From CAWKOH01 sp963851245 (GTDB taxonomy: Bacteria > Actinomycetota > Acidimicrobiia > Acidimicrobiales > Palsa-688), in the NCBI GenBank assembly GCA_963851245.1, contig CAWKOH010000010.1:1-64000 (forward strand): a stretch of 64,000 nucleotides of DNA. The letters run 5' to 3'. The notes beneath the pieces are model-generated. The model was not told where the DNA came from. It made no database searches and saw only the letters and a program-made list of their open reading frames with translations. Position numbers and translations under genes: made by a program. Of the stretch, positions 29,903-37,806 are shown one piece after another; within the stretch, counting starts at the first letter, position 1, and each line of letters begins with the position of its first letter.

Positions 29903-30582
29903 AAAGAGATTAAGGCTGGAGAACTCGCAGATTCCAAAGGCTCGAATTTGAACCGCACATCGAACTTCCCCTTCGCGAACTTCTCACAACAGGGGCGGCA
30001 GGCGTAGGAAAACGCCCGCCGCGTTCGGTAACGATACTCTTTGCGGCAATTAGGACAACGCACCCGCACCGGATAATGCTCCGTTAGAAACCGCTCACGT
30101 TTTGCGCGAAGAAGGATGGTCATCGGCGCTTTTCGTCCCGTCCCACCAATGCTGCGCAGCAATTCGTAGAATGCTGCGGAGTGTGAGGCTGCGCGAATGT
30201 GCGCAATCTCATGAAGCAGCGTCTCGACAAATTCCGGATCGCCATGCTCGATTGTCATCGCGAGCGATATGCCGATCGTGTGACGCGTCTTGTGATAATA
30301 GCCACCGGTTGAGCGATTGCAAAAAATGATTTTCGGTCGCAAGAGTGCACCGTCAAAATGCTTCCGGTTAATTTCCTCGAACGTTCGATAGGCCAATGCT
30401 ATGAGGCCATTTAATCGAAAGAGCCAATAGAAATCGTTATTGAGATCGAGCTCCGGAGCGAGCTTCCCGTGCTTCAAAAGGGCTCCACGATAGGATTCCA
30501 GCAGTTCCAACTCCGAACGTTCCCGCGCACTTGTGGTCCGTCTCGGGGATTTCTTTTTGACCGGTTTTCCTGGAGCGTGCAA
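29899..30582 (-). CDS. SprT-like zinc metalloprotease family protein
   Basis: The catalytic motif HEIAH appears in ETLLHEIAHIRAASHS, the SprT/Spartan-like signature, followed by a C-terminal zinc ribbon with CPNC and a second cysteine group (CRPCC). Eukaryotic Spartan cuts DNA-protein crosslinks; the bacterial role is unclear. The start is TTG 30582. Overlap of its stop with the polA start (ATGA) suggests a link with DNA repair or replication, which is an inference. Confidence 0.8.
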   Translation of the reverse strand: MHAPGKPVKKKSPRRTTSARERSELELLESYRGALLKHGKLAPELDLNNDFYWLFRLNGLIALAYRTFEEINRKHFDGALLRPKIIFCNRSTGGYYHKTRHTIGISLAMTIEHGDPEFVETLLHEIAHIRAASHSAAFYELLRSIGGTGRKAPMTILLRAKRERFLTEHYPVRVRCPNCRKEYRYRTRRAFSYACRPCCEKFAKGKFDVRFKFEPLESASSPALISL

Positions 30583-30636
30583 TCTTTTCGGGGTGTTGAT
30601 ACTTTCTTACCTTGAAACCATGCTCCTCAACTTGAA

Positions 30637-31659
30637 GTGCGAAGAAGCGTATTAATTTTTCTGGCGTTGCTGTGCGCCGCGTCCGTACAGGCTCAGACCA
30701 TCGCCGATTATGCCGGCGAGTTCCTGGAACTCGGCGTGGGCGCGCGTTCGCTTGCGTTGGGAGGCGCGGGTGCGGCGATCAGCGAGGATGCCACGGCTGG
30801 CTATTTCAATCCGGCCGGACTCTCGCAAATCCAGTTCCCGATGGTGGCCGCCATGCATGAATCCCGGTTCGATGGAACCGTGACGTACGATTACGGTGCC
30901 TTCGCAATGCCGCTCACGGCCACGTCCAGCGCGGCCTTTTCCATTCTTCACATTGGCGTGAGTAATATTTTGGATACTCGAAATGCTCTGGTCGATATCA
31001 ATAATAATGGCCAGTTGGATCCCAACGAATATCTCGATTATTCGAAGGTTACCACCTTCGGAAACTACGACTGGGTGGCATTGCTCTCCTACTCTACCAT
31101 GGTGAACGATCGCCTCTCCTGGGGCGTGAATGCGAAGCTTATCGATCGCCGGCTCGACCCGCAAACAACGGGAACCGGACTGGGATTCGATGCCGCAATC
31201 CGCTACCAGCTTACCGATGCGCTTACCCTTGCTGCCAGTGGCCAGGATCTTACTACAACGCTGCTTTCCTATAGTACCGGAACGAAAGAGCTGGTCTCTC
31301 CCACGTTGAAAGTAGGCGCTGCTTACCGTTGGAACATTACACGAAATGGCGATCACAAACTGGTTCCCACGGTCGATGCCGATCTGCATTTCGATAATCG
31401 CGGGCCGTCCGATCAGCTTTACGTGGGGCCACTGTCCGCCGATTTCCATGAGGGAATCGAATACCAGTTCCGTAACCTTTTTGCGCTCCGGGCCGGATAT
31501 AACGATATGCAAATGTGGAGCGTCGGCGCTGGAATCACCATTGCGAAGTTCCGTATCGACTACGCCTACCTCAATGCCAGCGGCCAGGACCAACTCGGCG
31601 CTACGCACCGCATCAGCATTTCGCTCCTGCTCGATAATCCGAAATGGAAGCGGCCATAG
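30637..31659 (+). CDS. PorV/PorQ-family outer-membrane protein
   Basis: A signal peptide (LIFLALLCAASVQAQ) precedes the family signature ELGVGARSLALGGAGAA and NPAGLSQ. The rest is a long beta-barrel of the FadL type, ending in a strand-like LLLDNPKWK. PorV and relatives are accessory components of the T9SS that help release or attach cargo proteins, matching the sorting domains found on three other proteins here. The start is GTG 30637; no in-frame ATG is near. Confidence 0.85.
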   Translation: MRRSVLIFLALLCAASVQAQTIADYAGEFLELGVGARSLALGGAGAAISEDATAGYFNPAGLSQIQFPMVAAMHESRFDGTVTYDYGAFAMPLTATSSAAFSILHIGVSNILDTRNALVDINNNGQLDPNEYLDYSKVTTFGNYDWVALLSYSTMVNDRLSWGVNAKLIDRRLDPQTTGTGLGFDAAIRYQLTDALTLAASGQDLTTTLLSYSTGTKELVSPTLKVGAAYRWNITRNGDHKLVPTVDADLHFDNRGPSDQLYVGPLSADFHEGIEYQFRNLFALRAGYNDMQMWSVGAGITIAKFRIDYAYLNASGQDQLGATHRISISLLLDNPKWKRP

Positions 31660-31887
31660 CCGAGGAATTTTATATTGGTCGGCAAAAACCTTGGGAACTT
31701 GTATGGGCGTGCCGCAATAGTTCCGTCGCACGTACGGAAAGAGTTCCGCACGGGAACCTTCCTGGATTCAACAACTCGGTGTTTTTTATGCAGTCTTGCT
31801 CTCATTTTTCCAGTTTTTCAGGGGTGAAGCACTCCCCCCTCGCGCCCAAAGCCAACCGCCTAAAATAGCCCAATTGCGAGGCCCAAA

Positions 31888-32033
31888 AAAGTTATCCCGT
31901 TTTCTATCCACATCCGGGTGTGAATAACTTTAGCCCGATAATTGCCGAAATTTGGCGCTAAACAGGAAAATTAATAAATATGCTCGCTTTATCCACATCC
32001 AGGAACAAAATACAAAATATTTTGTTCAAAATT
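31888..32033 (-). repeat. Intergenic repeat with DnaA-box-like motifs, copy 2 (inverted)
   Basis: This is the reverse-complement partner of the repeat at 1890-2036. DnaA-box-like sites sit at TCTATCCACA (31903-31912), TGTGAATAA (31919-31927) and a perfect TTATCCACA (31989-31997), in the mirrored order of copy 1. It lies between two convergent genes. The remainder of the 31660-32111 gap contains nothing else that I recognise. Confidence 0.7.
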
Positions 32034-32111
32034 GTAATGAAAGCGGCATCGCCAAATGAATTATTACCATTTTTTGGACTCTTCTCAAAAAATAACAATG
32101 CCACGATTTTA

Positions 32112-34649
32112 TCATTCCTTCGCCACCACCGTGTCCCATCCAGCATAGTGTGTCAGACCTTCGTGACTCTGAATACCGGTATATTGGAGAGACGCATCCT
32201 CATAGCGGCGGAATGCGAACACAGCTTGGTTCATCTGCTCGGTATTGAATACTTTTAGGCGAACGAGCAAGTCGAAGTCCGATACCGTGAGGCCCGTAAC
32301 CGCAAGAAATAACTCCGGCTCCAATTTCGTGATGACGTCCTGTAGCGTATTCTCCCGAAAGTCCGTAAGGTACATAAACGGAGGAATGCGAGTCGCGAAT
32401 TTGATCAGCTTTTCCTGCACAAGCTTTCGCTTGCTTCGGTACTCTTTCTCCGCATCGGTCAGCTGCTGCTGCTGTTTTGCGCTCAATTCACGATCTCTGG
32501 CTCTTTTCTTCAGCTCATTGACTTTCTCGCTCTTATTGATGATCGTTTCGATGATATTGTCACCCAGCGTACGCCACCCTTCAATTCGTTCGACAGCGGC
32601 CATCGCATCTGGATTATGCAAAACGCGGCTAAGCACATCGTTTGTCACATTGACGAGTACAGCGCTTTGCCACTTGCGCGCAAGAAGCGTGGCGGATGTT
32701 CCCGCAATTGCTATGTCGAGAATTCCACCCGCGTCAATCTGAGTCATATTGGCGCCGTCGTAGGCAAGCACCGGTAGGAACAAAATCAGATCGCGGACGG
32801 CATCCTCGGGATTGGACTCGTTCGGCGAAAGACCCATTCCATAATCCGAGAGCTGCCGGAGAGCCCGCGTTGGAGCGAAATTGAAGACGAAGCATTCGGG
32901 TTTAAGAATCTCCTCTTCGTTCGGATTGTCACCGTTCGGGTTTTTGATGGACCACGGAGACTGCACGCGGAATGCAGCTTGAAAGTAAGTCTCCGGCGAC
33001 TTTAAGTTCCGAAGCATGAGAATCGACGACCACTGCGGGACCGTCACGCCGGTGGTGAGCTTGCCGCACGATAGCGTGATCGTCTTGCTCTCGAACCCGC
33101 TGCCGATGGCTTTGCGAACTGGCGGTAATGCTTCCAGCCCAATGCCGGCAGACGCACCCGCCGCGACGACGAGTTCATAATCATGCCAAAAAGTATTGTG
33201 CTTTGCAGAAAGCAGGTTCGCCATGGCATGACAGGCGGCAACGTTCGGCAAGAACCAAAACGAGTGCTGAAGATACGGCAGCAAGTTCACGTCCGAGTAG
33301 GGGAACGGCGCAGGCGTGCCGGTTTTTAGGTGTTCGAGCGTATTCGGCAGGTATTGGCCGCGGATGATGTCCAGCCATTTCTGTACTTCGTCCTTGTGCT
33401 TAAACTTCGCATTGGAACTTAATCCCGACGCTTCGAAAAACGAATTAAGATCGAACTCGTCGAACTGTCCGGCACTCGCGATTGCCAACAATTCATCGGG
33501 CATTTGGTAGGTCATCAGACACATCTCTGGAAGCGCACCGTATGGATTCCACTTCGAGGGATTTTTTGTAGCGAATTCCTTCTTTGCTCGCTGTTCGTCC
33601 GTGTACGTCCAGTTGAAAATTTGCTCCTCGATAAACTCGCCGGTTGCCAATGCCTTAAAAGGAGTTCCCGAAAGATAGAGATAAGCTTTCGTCGTGATTG
33701 GAAGAAATTCCGTTTCCTTTTCCAGTGGCGCTTGTAAGTCGGCAATTCTCTCCTTCAGTTTCTTGTCATCGGCAAGTAGTGCCTCCTGCCTTACGATTCG
33801 CTCTTCTTCATCACCAAATAGTTCCTTCGCACTTTCCCGCCACGCGCCAAAGTGATACTCGTCAAAAATCACAAGGTCCCAGTTCACTTCATGCAGCCAT
33901 TCGTTCTTTGGCTTTATGTTTCCGAATGAATCGCGGCCCAGCAAATCCTGGAACGAACCGAAATAAACGACCGGCTTTTTGCGATCGATCTGCGTCGGGT
34001 CGCCGCCGGAGGATTTGGATAGATACTGCCAGCCATGGAAATCCACATGATTCTCCAGATCGGTTTGCCATGCATCCTCAACAGCCGGCTTGAATGTGAC
34101 GACAAGAACACGTTTCGCGCCAAGCTTTTTTGCCAATTGGTAGGCCGTGAAGGTTTTGCCAAACCTCATCTTTGCATTCCAAAGGAAGCGGGGAACCGCA
34201 TGCATATCTTCCTTCCAGATCGAGTGGAAGTATGAGTGCGTTTTATTAACCGCATCGACTTGCTCGGCTCGCATTGGGAACGTTTCGTGGTGTGTGCCGG
34301 TGAAACGTTCGCCCGTTCGCAACTCGGCGAGAACCGTCTTCACGTCTTTGACAGAGCACCGCATCCACTCCAACTCGACTTTCTCGAAGCCCTTTCTAAT
34401 CAGCGCAGCGCGGACTTCGTGGTCGGTGAAGAGCGATCCCTCGTTACGTTCGGCTGTCTCATCCAGCTCGATCTTGTAATTTTTAATTCCCGCTGTCTTC
34501 AGTTGCTCCGCCACGCGCTGCTTCACGTTACGCGACGTTTGCCCGACCTTCAGCAGACCCTTGTGCGCATTATCCGCAATCGAATAAGCGTAAATGCGAG
34601 GCTCTGCCTGCGGCTTCGGGGCGAGGATTTCAGAGATGGTTTTAGTCAT
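32112..34649 (-). CDS. SF2 helicase with N-terminal GIY-YIG-like domain (restriction-type)
   Basis: The first 100 or so residues (RIYAYSIAD, then LLKVGQTSRNVKQRV) resemble the GIY-YIG/T5orf172 nuclease fold. They are followed by a superfamily 2 helicase: a Walker A-like NAKMRFGKTFTAYQLAK, a DEYH box in LVIFDEYHFGAWR, SGTPF (motif III), and a second RecA-like domain with QAAFRVQSP (motif VI). The C-terminal 200 residues are helical and unassigned. This layout suits a phage-defence or restriction translocase, but no methyltransferase is visible; any partner would lie upstream beyond the apparent join. Confidence 0.75.
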   Translation of the reverse strand: MTKTISEILAPKPQAEPRIYAYSIADNAHKGLLKVGQTSRNVKQRVAEQLKTAGIKNYKIELDETAERNEGSLFTDHEVRAALIRKGFEKVELEWMRCSVKDVKTVLAELRTGERFTGTHHETFPMRAEQVDAVNKTHSYFHSIWKEDMHAVPRFLWNAKMRFGKTFTAYQLAKKLGAKRVLVVTFKPAVEDAWQTDLENHVDFHGWQYLSKSSGGDPTQIDRKKPVVYFGSFQDLLGRDSFGNIKPKNEWLHEVNWDLVIFDEYHFGAWRESAKELFGDEEERIVRQEALLADDKKLKERIADLQAPLEKETEFLPITTKAYLYLSGTPFKALATGEFIEEQIFNWTYTDEQRAKKEFATKNPSKWNPYGALPEMCLMTYQMPDELLAIASAGQFDEFDLNSFFEASGLSSNAKFKHKDEVQKWLDIIRGQYLPNTLEHLKTGTPAPFPYSDVNLLPYLQHSFWFLPNVAACHAMANLLSAKHNTFWHDYELVVAAGASAGIGLEALPPVRKAIGSGFESKTITLSCGKLTTGVTVPQWSSILMLRNLKSPETYFQAAFRVQSPWSIKNPNGDNPNEEEILKPECFVFNFAPTRALRQLSDYGMGLSPNESNPEDAVRDLILFLPVLAYDGANMTQIDAGGILDIAIAGTSATLLARKWQSAVLVNVTNDVLSRVLHNPDAMAAVERIEGWRTLGDNIIETIINKSEKVNELKKRARDRELSAKQQQQLTDAEKEYRSKRKLVQEKLIKFATRIPPFMYLTDFRENTLQDVITKLEPELFLAVTGLTVSDFDLLVRLKVFNTEQMNQAVFAFRRYEDASLQYTGIQSHEGLTHYAGWDTVVAKE

Positions 34650-34749
34650 GCCAGGACAAATCGTGCGTGTTCGCGGCGCAGCATCTCAAAAGTAGAGACG
34701 ACAGGGATGTCAAGCCCGATGCAAACATCTGGAATTTTAATCTTCTTGC

Positions 34750-34810
34750 GACTTTGTGCCGGAACTTCGTGAGTGACATAGCTTCCAGCACAGCGCTATC
34801 TGGCCGGATC
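34750..34810. other. Apparent join between two unrelated genomes
   Basis: Base composition and gene style change abruptly here, from moderate-GC Bacteroidota-like sequence on the left to very GC-rich actinobacterial-like sequence on the right. No gene spans the boundary coherently. I place it between the promoter region of the helicase gene and the istB-like fragment. Confidence 0.7.
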
Positions 34811-34999
34811 TTGGACGTCGTGGAGGCTCCGGACGACTACAAGAGAACCCAATCGGCGGTGGACCGGCTGCTCTCCAACGCCTGGCAGCTCGTCGTCGAA
34901 GGACCCTCCTACCGGGCCCGACAACGGCCCGGGCGACCACCAAACGAGAACCCGCCACCACCCCCGCCGCCACGGCGCAGGAGGCGACCCACCAGCTGA
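34805..34999 (+). pseudogene. Possible IS21-family istB C-terminal fragment
   Basis: The reading frame ending at 34999 encodes VEAPDDYKRTQSAVDRLLSN followed by a WQLVVEGPSYRARQRPG segment, which resembles the C-terminus of IstB-type ATPases (DRLL...GESYR). It is cut off by the apparent join on the left and ends in a low-complexity proline/arginine tail. The identification rests on a short segment only. Confidence 0.4.
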
Positions 35000-35044
35000 C
35001 AGCCCCGAAAGCTCCGCGGTCGGCTCACCCCGGGCCGGCCGCCC

Positions 35045-35128
35045 GTTGACTCCGTGGGGACCCCCAAGTCCCCCGCCAGCGGGGAACCCGCTCAGGCCGC
35101 CCAGGCGGGGGACCCCCACGGAGTCAAC
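35045..35128. repeat. Long inverted repeat / hairpin
   Basis: The arms GTTGACTCCGTGGGG (from 35045) and CCCCACGGAGTCAAC (to 35128) are perfect complements of 15 bases, with more pairing inside and smaller nested hairpins. It follows the istB-like fragment and may be a terminator or a transposon-derived structure. Between here and the module at 35595 no gene is recognised. Confidence 0.7.
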
Positions 35129-35594
35129 CGGCCCGGCTGGCGACCCACAGCCCAAAAGTACGTCCCAACGACGAACCCAAACGTTCAAGCTCGGCACAAC
35201 CCCTTGACGACTGCAACCCCAGCAATCACCATAAGCACCAGCGTTCGCCCGCAGGGCCACAAACCTGGCCCCATGCTGATGCGGCAAACCCCTGGCCCCA
35301 TCAAGGTGGCAAGCAACAAGGCCCAATACGATGGCGTCCGACGACTGGCATCCCTTCACTAGTGGGATGGACCAACGAGCACTCCGCTTCGAACCCGACG
35401 ACAGGGCGAGAGAGTGAGTTCAATGTTCCCGTGTGGCCTGGCATGGTCAGCCAATGAGCGCTGGGACCTGACATGCCCACTGGCATGAACCCGCTTTAGC
35501 TGCCGCCGCGGATGGGATCGAGTCAATTGTCGATACCGCCGATCTGTAACGACGCCTCCAGGACGTCGCATGATCAGTCTCACCGAGTCGCCCA

Positions 35595-35938
35595 GGATTG
35601 GCCCAGGATTGGCGCGGCCATGACGCTCAGTGGCAAACAGCGGCCAATACCGGCAAAGGCCAGTCCCCCGAACCGGCAGGTCAGACGCAAACAACGGCAA
35701 CTCACGACAACCGGTGACGCCTAGCGGAAGAGGACTCAGGACTCGTTAGCAGTGAGTCCGATTCGGCCGCTCTCGCACCTCTCCCTGGTCTCGGATCATA
35801 CCATCGGGCCAGGGCTCAAATCGTGAAAGTCCTGCTAGTGGCACTATTCCGAGCTCCCGCTCTTGAGATGTGGCTCAGGCCGACCAGGCTGAGGTTTGCC
35901 GCTGGTTGCCGTTGTCTGCGCAGATTCTGGGCAAATCG
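35595..35938 (-). repeat. Module A: inverted end motifs around a tRNA-Ser-like core
   Basis: The core at 35740-35784 is identical over 45 bases to 43799-43843 and, on the minus strand, reads as the 5' half of tRNA-Ser(GCU), through the acceptor, D arm and anticodon loop CTGCTAA. The 3' half is absent. End motifs lie 130 bases to one side (GGCCCAGGATTG, 35600-35611) and 140 bases to the other (ATTCTGGGCAAATCG, 35924-35938) and are inverted to each other. The same spacing occurs in module B. I read it as an attachment-site footprint or a small non-autonomous element. Confidence 0.65.
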
Positions 35939-36039
35939 AGGATCTCCTGAGTGGGATTTCAACTCACCCATAGTGAGTTGAATGGTCGGCAGAGGGGTGC
36001 CGGTCCGGGTATCCAGGCGGTCCTGAGCCAGGCACAGCT

Positions 36040-36195
36040 TCAGATTGGTTCGTCGCCGTCCTGTGGAGCCGGAGTGCCGTGAGGGTTGCGGCCGTCCCAC
36101 TCGACATGGCCGTATGGAACCCAGCCATCGGTGAAGCCGACCACGAACATGCGACCACCGGGGTAACCGACCCAACCGAGGGAAGGGTCATCCAC
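36040..36195 (-). CDS. Possible small protein downstream of the helicase
   Basis: A GTG-started frame of 51 codons lies in the same frame as the helicase, 66 bases after its stop codon. It reads like a real protein, with GYPGGRMFVVGFTDGWVPYG and HVEWDGRNPHG. It could be a small accessory gene of the cassette or the original C-terminus of the helicase cut off by a stop. No family is recognised. Confidence 0.4.
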   Translation of the reverse strand: MDDPSLGWVGYPGGRMFVVGFTDGWVPYGHVEWDGRNPHGTPAPQDGDEPI

Positions 36196-36261
36196 CCTCG
36201 GCCGACGCCGACGGGTAGTCCAGCCGGGCCGCCGATCGCCGGCGACGCTGCGTCCGTCGGC

Positions 36262-37806
36262 TCACGCCAGCAAAGCCTCGATCACTTCGCCGGGGCGTTC
36301 GGACGCCTCGTTGGCGCGAAAGATCGAGACTCGCTCGGCGACAGAGGTGATCTCATCGAGAAAGGACTCATGGGCGCCGAAGCGGGGGTCCTCGACGGTG
36401 CCTTGGACGAAGATGACCGCGAAGCGGGCGTGACGCCCGTCGGGTTTGCGGCGCAGGACCCGGCCCATGCGCTGGATCATCTGCCGGCGGGAGCGGCTTG
36501 CTCCGGCGATCACTGCGAGGTCGGCGGCCGGGACATCGACACCTTCATCTAGAACGCGCGGGGCGGCGAGAACGTCCAGCTGTCCACTCGCGAACCGGTC
36601 GAGAATGACCCGCCGGTCAGCCGACGGCAGGGCCGAGTGCATGACTGCGGCACGCAGACCTCTGTCCACGAGCGTCCGACAGGCCCGTTCGCTCGCTTCG
36701 ATGCTCTGGGTAAAAACGAGGGCCCGGTCGGCGGCCGCCACCGCGGGTGCGACCATAGACAGGGCCGCGTCCTTGGCCGGGGTATCGGCTAGAAGTCGTC
36801 GACGCTCGAGCACAGCCTGGCGGTAGGCCCGGGCCACACCGCCGCCGTTTCCTCCGCCATTCGCCAGGGCCATAACCGTTCGCATGAAGTCTCCGAACGG
36901 CTCACCCGGTATGTCGTAGTCGCGGATGAGGCGGGCCCGGTATCCGGCCAGCTGATTGGTCAGCTCCTCGTAGCGGGTTTGCTCCCCGGCCGAGAAGTTG
37001 ACGCCCATGAGCACGACACGAAAACAGGCCGTGACGGCATCGGCTACCGCTCGGGCGTAGCCGAGCCGGAAGCAGCTGCCACCGAAGAAGGGATCGAGCC
37101 AGGACAGGTTGCCCTCGTCCTCCCGGGCATACGTCGCGCTCAAACCGAGGCGGCGTCGAAATCGGAGGTCGAGCGCCAGATGGTTCACATCGCTGCCGTA
37201 GCGGTGGCACTCGTCGGCGATGAGCAATCCGCCCTGGCGGATCGGCCTCACGTCTCTAACCCGAGCGGTGTTGACGACCGCCACCAGGACGTCGTGGGTC
37301 GCAAGCGAGTCGTCGAAGCCAGCGCCCAAGCGGCCTACGGTGGAGCACCCGGTAGAGCGCGATTCGAACTCTGACACCCACTGGTATTGCAACTCAAGGG
37401 TGGGGACCAAGACCAGGACCTGACCGCGACGGGCGCGCTCGTCCTCGGCGGCAGCCACGCCGACCATCGTCTTGCCGGCACCGGTAACCGCCTCCACCAC
37501 CCCGCGCCCGCCGCGGCGTTCCCACGCCTTCAGCGCCTCTGCCTGCCACGGGTAGAGGGCCAGCCCCCCTCTGGGCGGAACCGGCGAAACCGGTGCTGGA
37601 ACCACCCCGGTACCCCTTTGTCTTAAAGGAGCGGACGCCAGCCACCATCGCGCCAACGGGGCGCGATCACACCGGAACCGGCCGTGACCCGAGTAGAGGG
37701 CGAAGGACACGTCCTGCTCGGACGCGCCGAGCAGGCCGGCCAACTCGGCGACCGTCGCCCCTCCGCTTGCCGACAGGGCAACGGCGACGTCGTCGGCGAG
37801 CATCAA
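36262..37806 (-). CDS. SF2 DEAD/DEAH helicase of a BREX-like cassette
   Basis: An N-terminal winged-helix region (about 70 residues, TVAELAGLLGASEQDV) precedes a superfamily 2 helicase of the XPB/Rad25-like type: YPWQAEALKAW, Walker A EAVTGAGKT, DECHR box (LIADECHRYG), SATYAREDEG, and C-terminal motifs VFTQSIEASE and QRMGRVLRRK (motif VI arginines). It begins inside the stop of the ATPase gene (4-bp overlap) and is the last gene of the operon. It probably drives DNA translocation or unwinding for the system. At 514 residues it is far shorter than the Lhr-like BrxHI. Confidence 0.85.
   Translation of the reverse strand: MMLADDVAVALSASGGATVAELAGLLGASEQDVSFALYSGHGRFRCDRAPLARWWLASAPLRQRGTGVVPAPVSPVPPRGGLALYPWQAEALKAWERRGGRGVVEAVTGAGKTMVGVAAAEDERARRGQVLVLVPTLELQYQWVSEFESRSTGCSTVGRLGAGFDDSLATHDVLVAVVNTARVRDVRPIRQGGLLIADECHRYGSDVNHLALDLRFRRRLGLSATYAREDEGNLSWLDPFFGGSCFRLGYARAVADAVTACFRVVLMGVNFSAGEQTRYEELTNQLAGYRARLIRDYDIPGEPFGDFMRTVMALANGGGNGGGVARAYRQAVLERRRLLADTPAKDAALSMVAPAVAAADRALVFTQSIEASERACRTLVDRGLRAAVMHSALPSADRRVILDRFASGQLDVLAAPRVLDEGVDVPAADLAVIAGASRSRRQMIQRMGRVLRRKPDGRHARFAVIFVQGTVEDPRFGAHESFLDEITSVAERVSIFRANEASERPGEVIEALLA

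Noticed and set aside
30652..31731. A 359-codon minus-strand frame
   Set aside because: It is the antisense of the PorV/PorQ gene and has no protein-like features.
34796..35359. A 187-codon minus-strand frame
   Set aside because: It spans the istB-like fragment and the long hairpin; its composition is that of non-coding GC-rich DNA.
35740..35784. Considered as a functional tRNA-Ser gene
   Set aside because: The 3' half, variable arm and T arm are absent and the anticodon stem has an A-C mismatch next to the loop.
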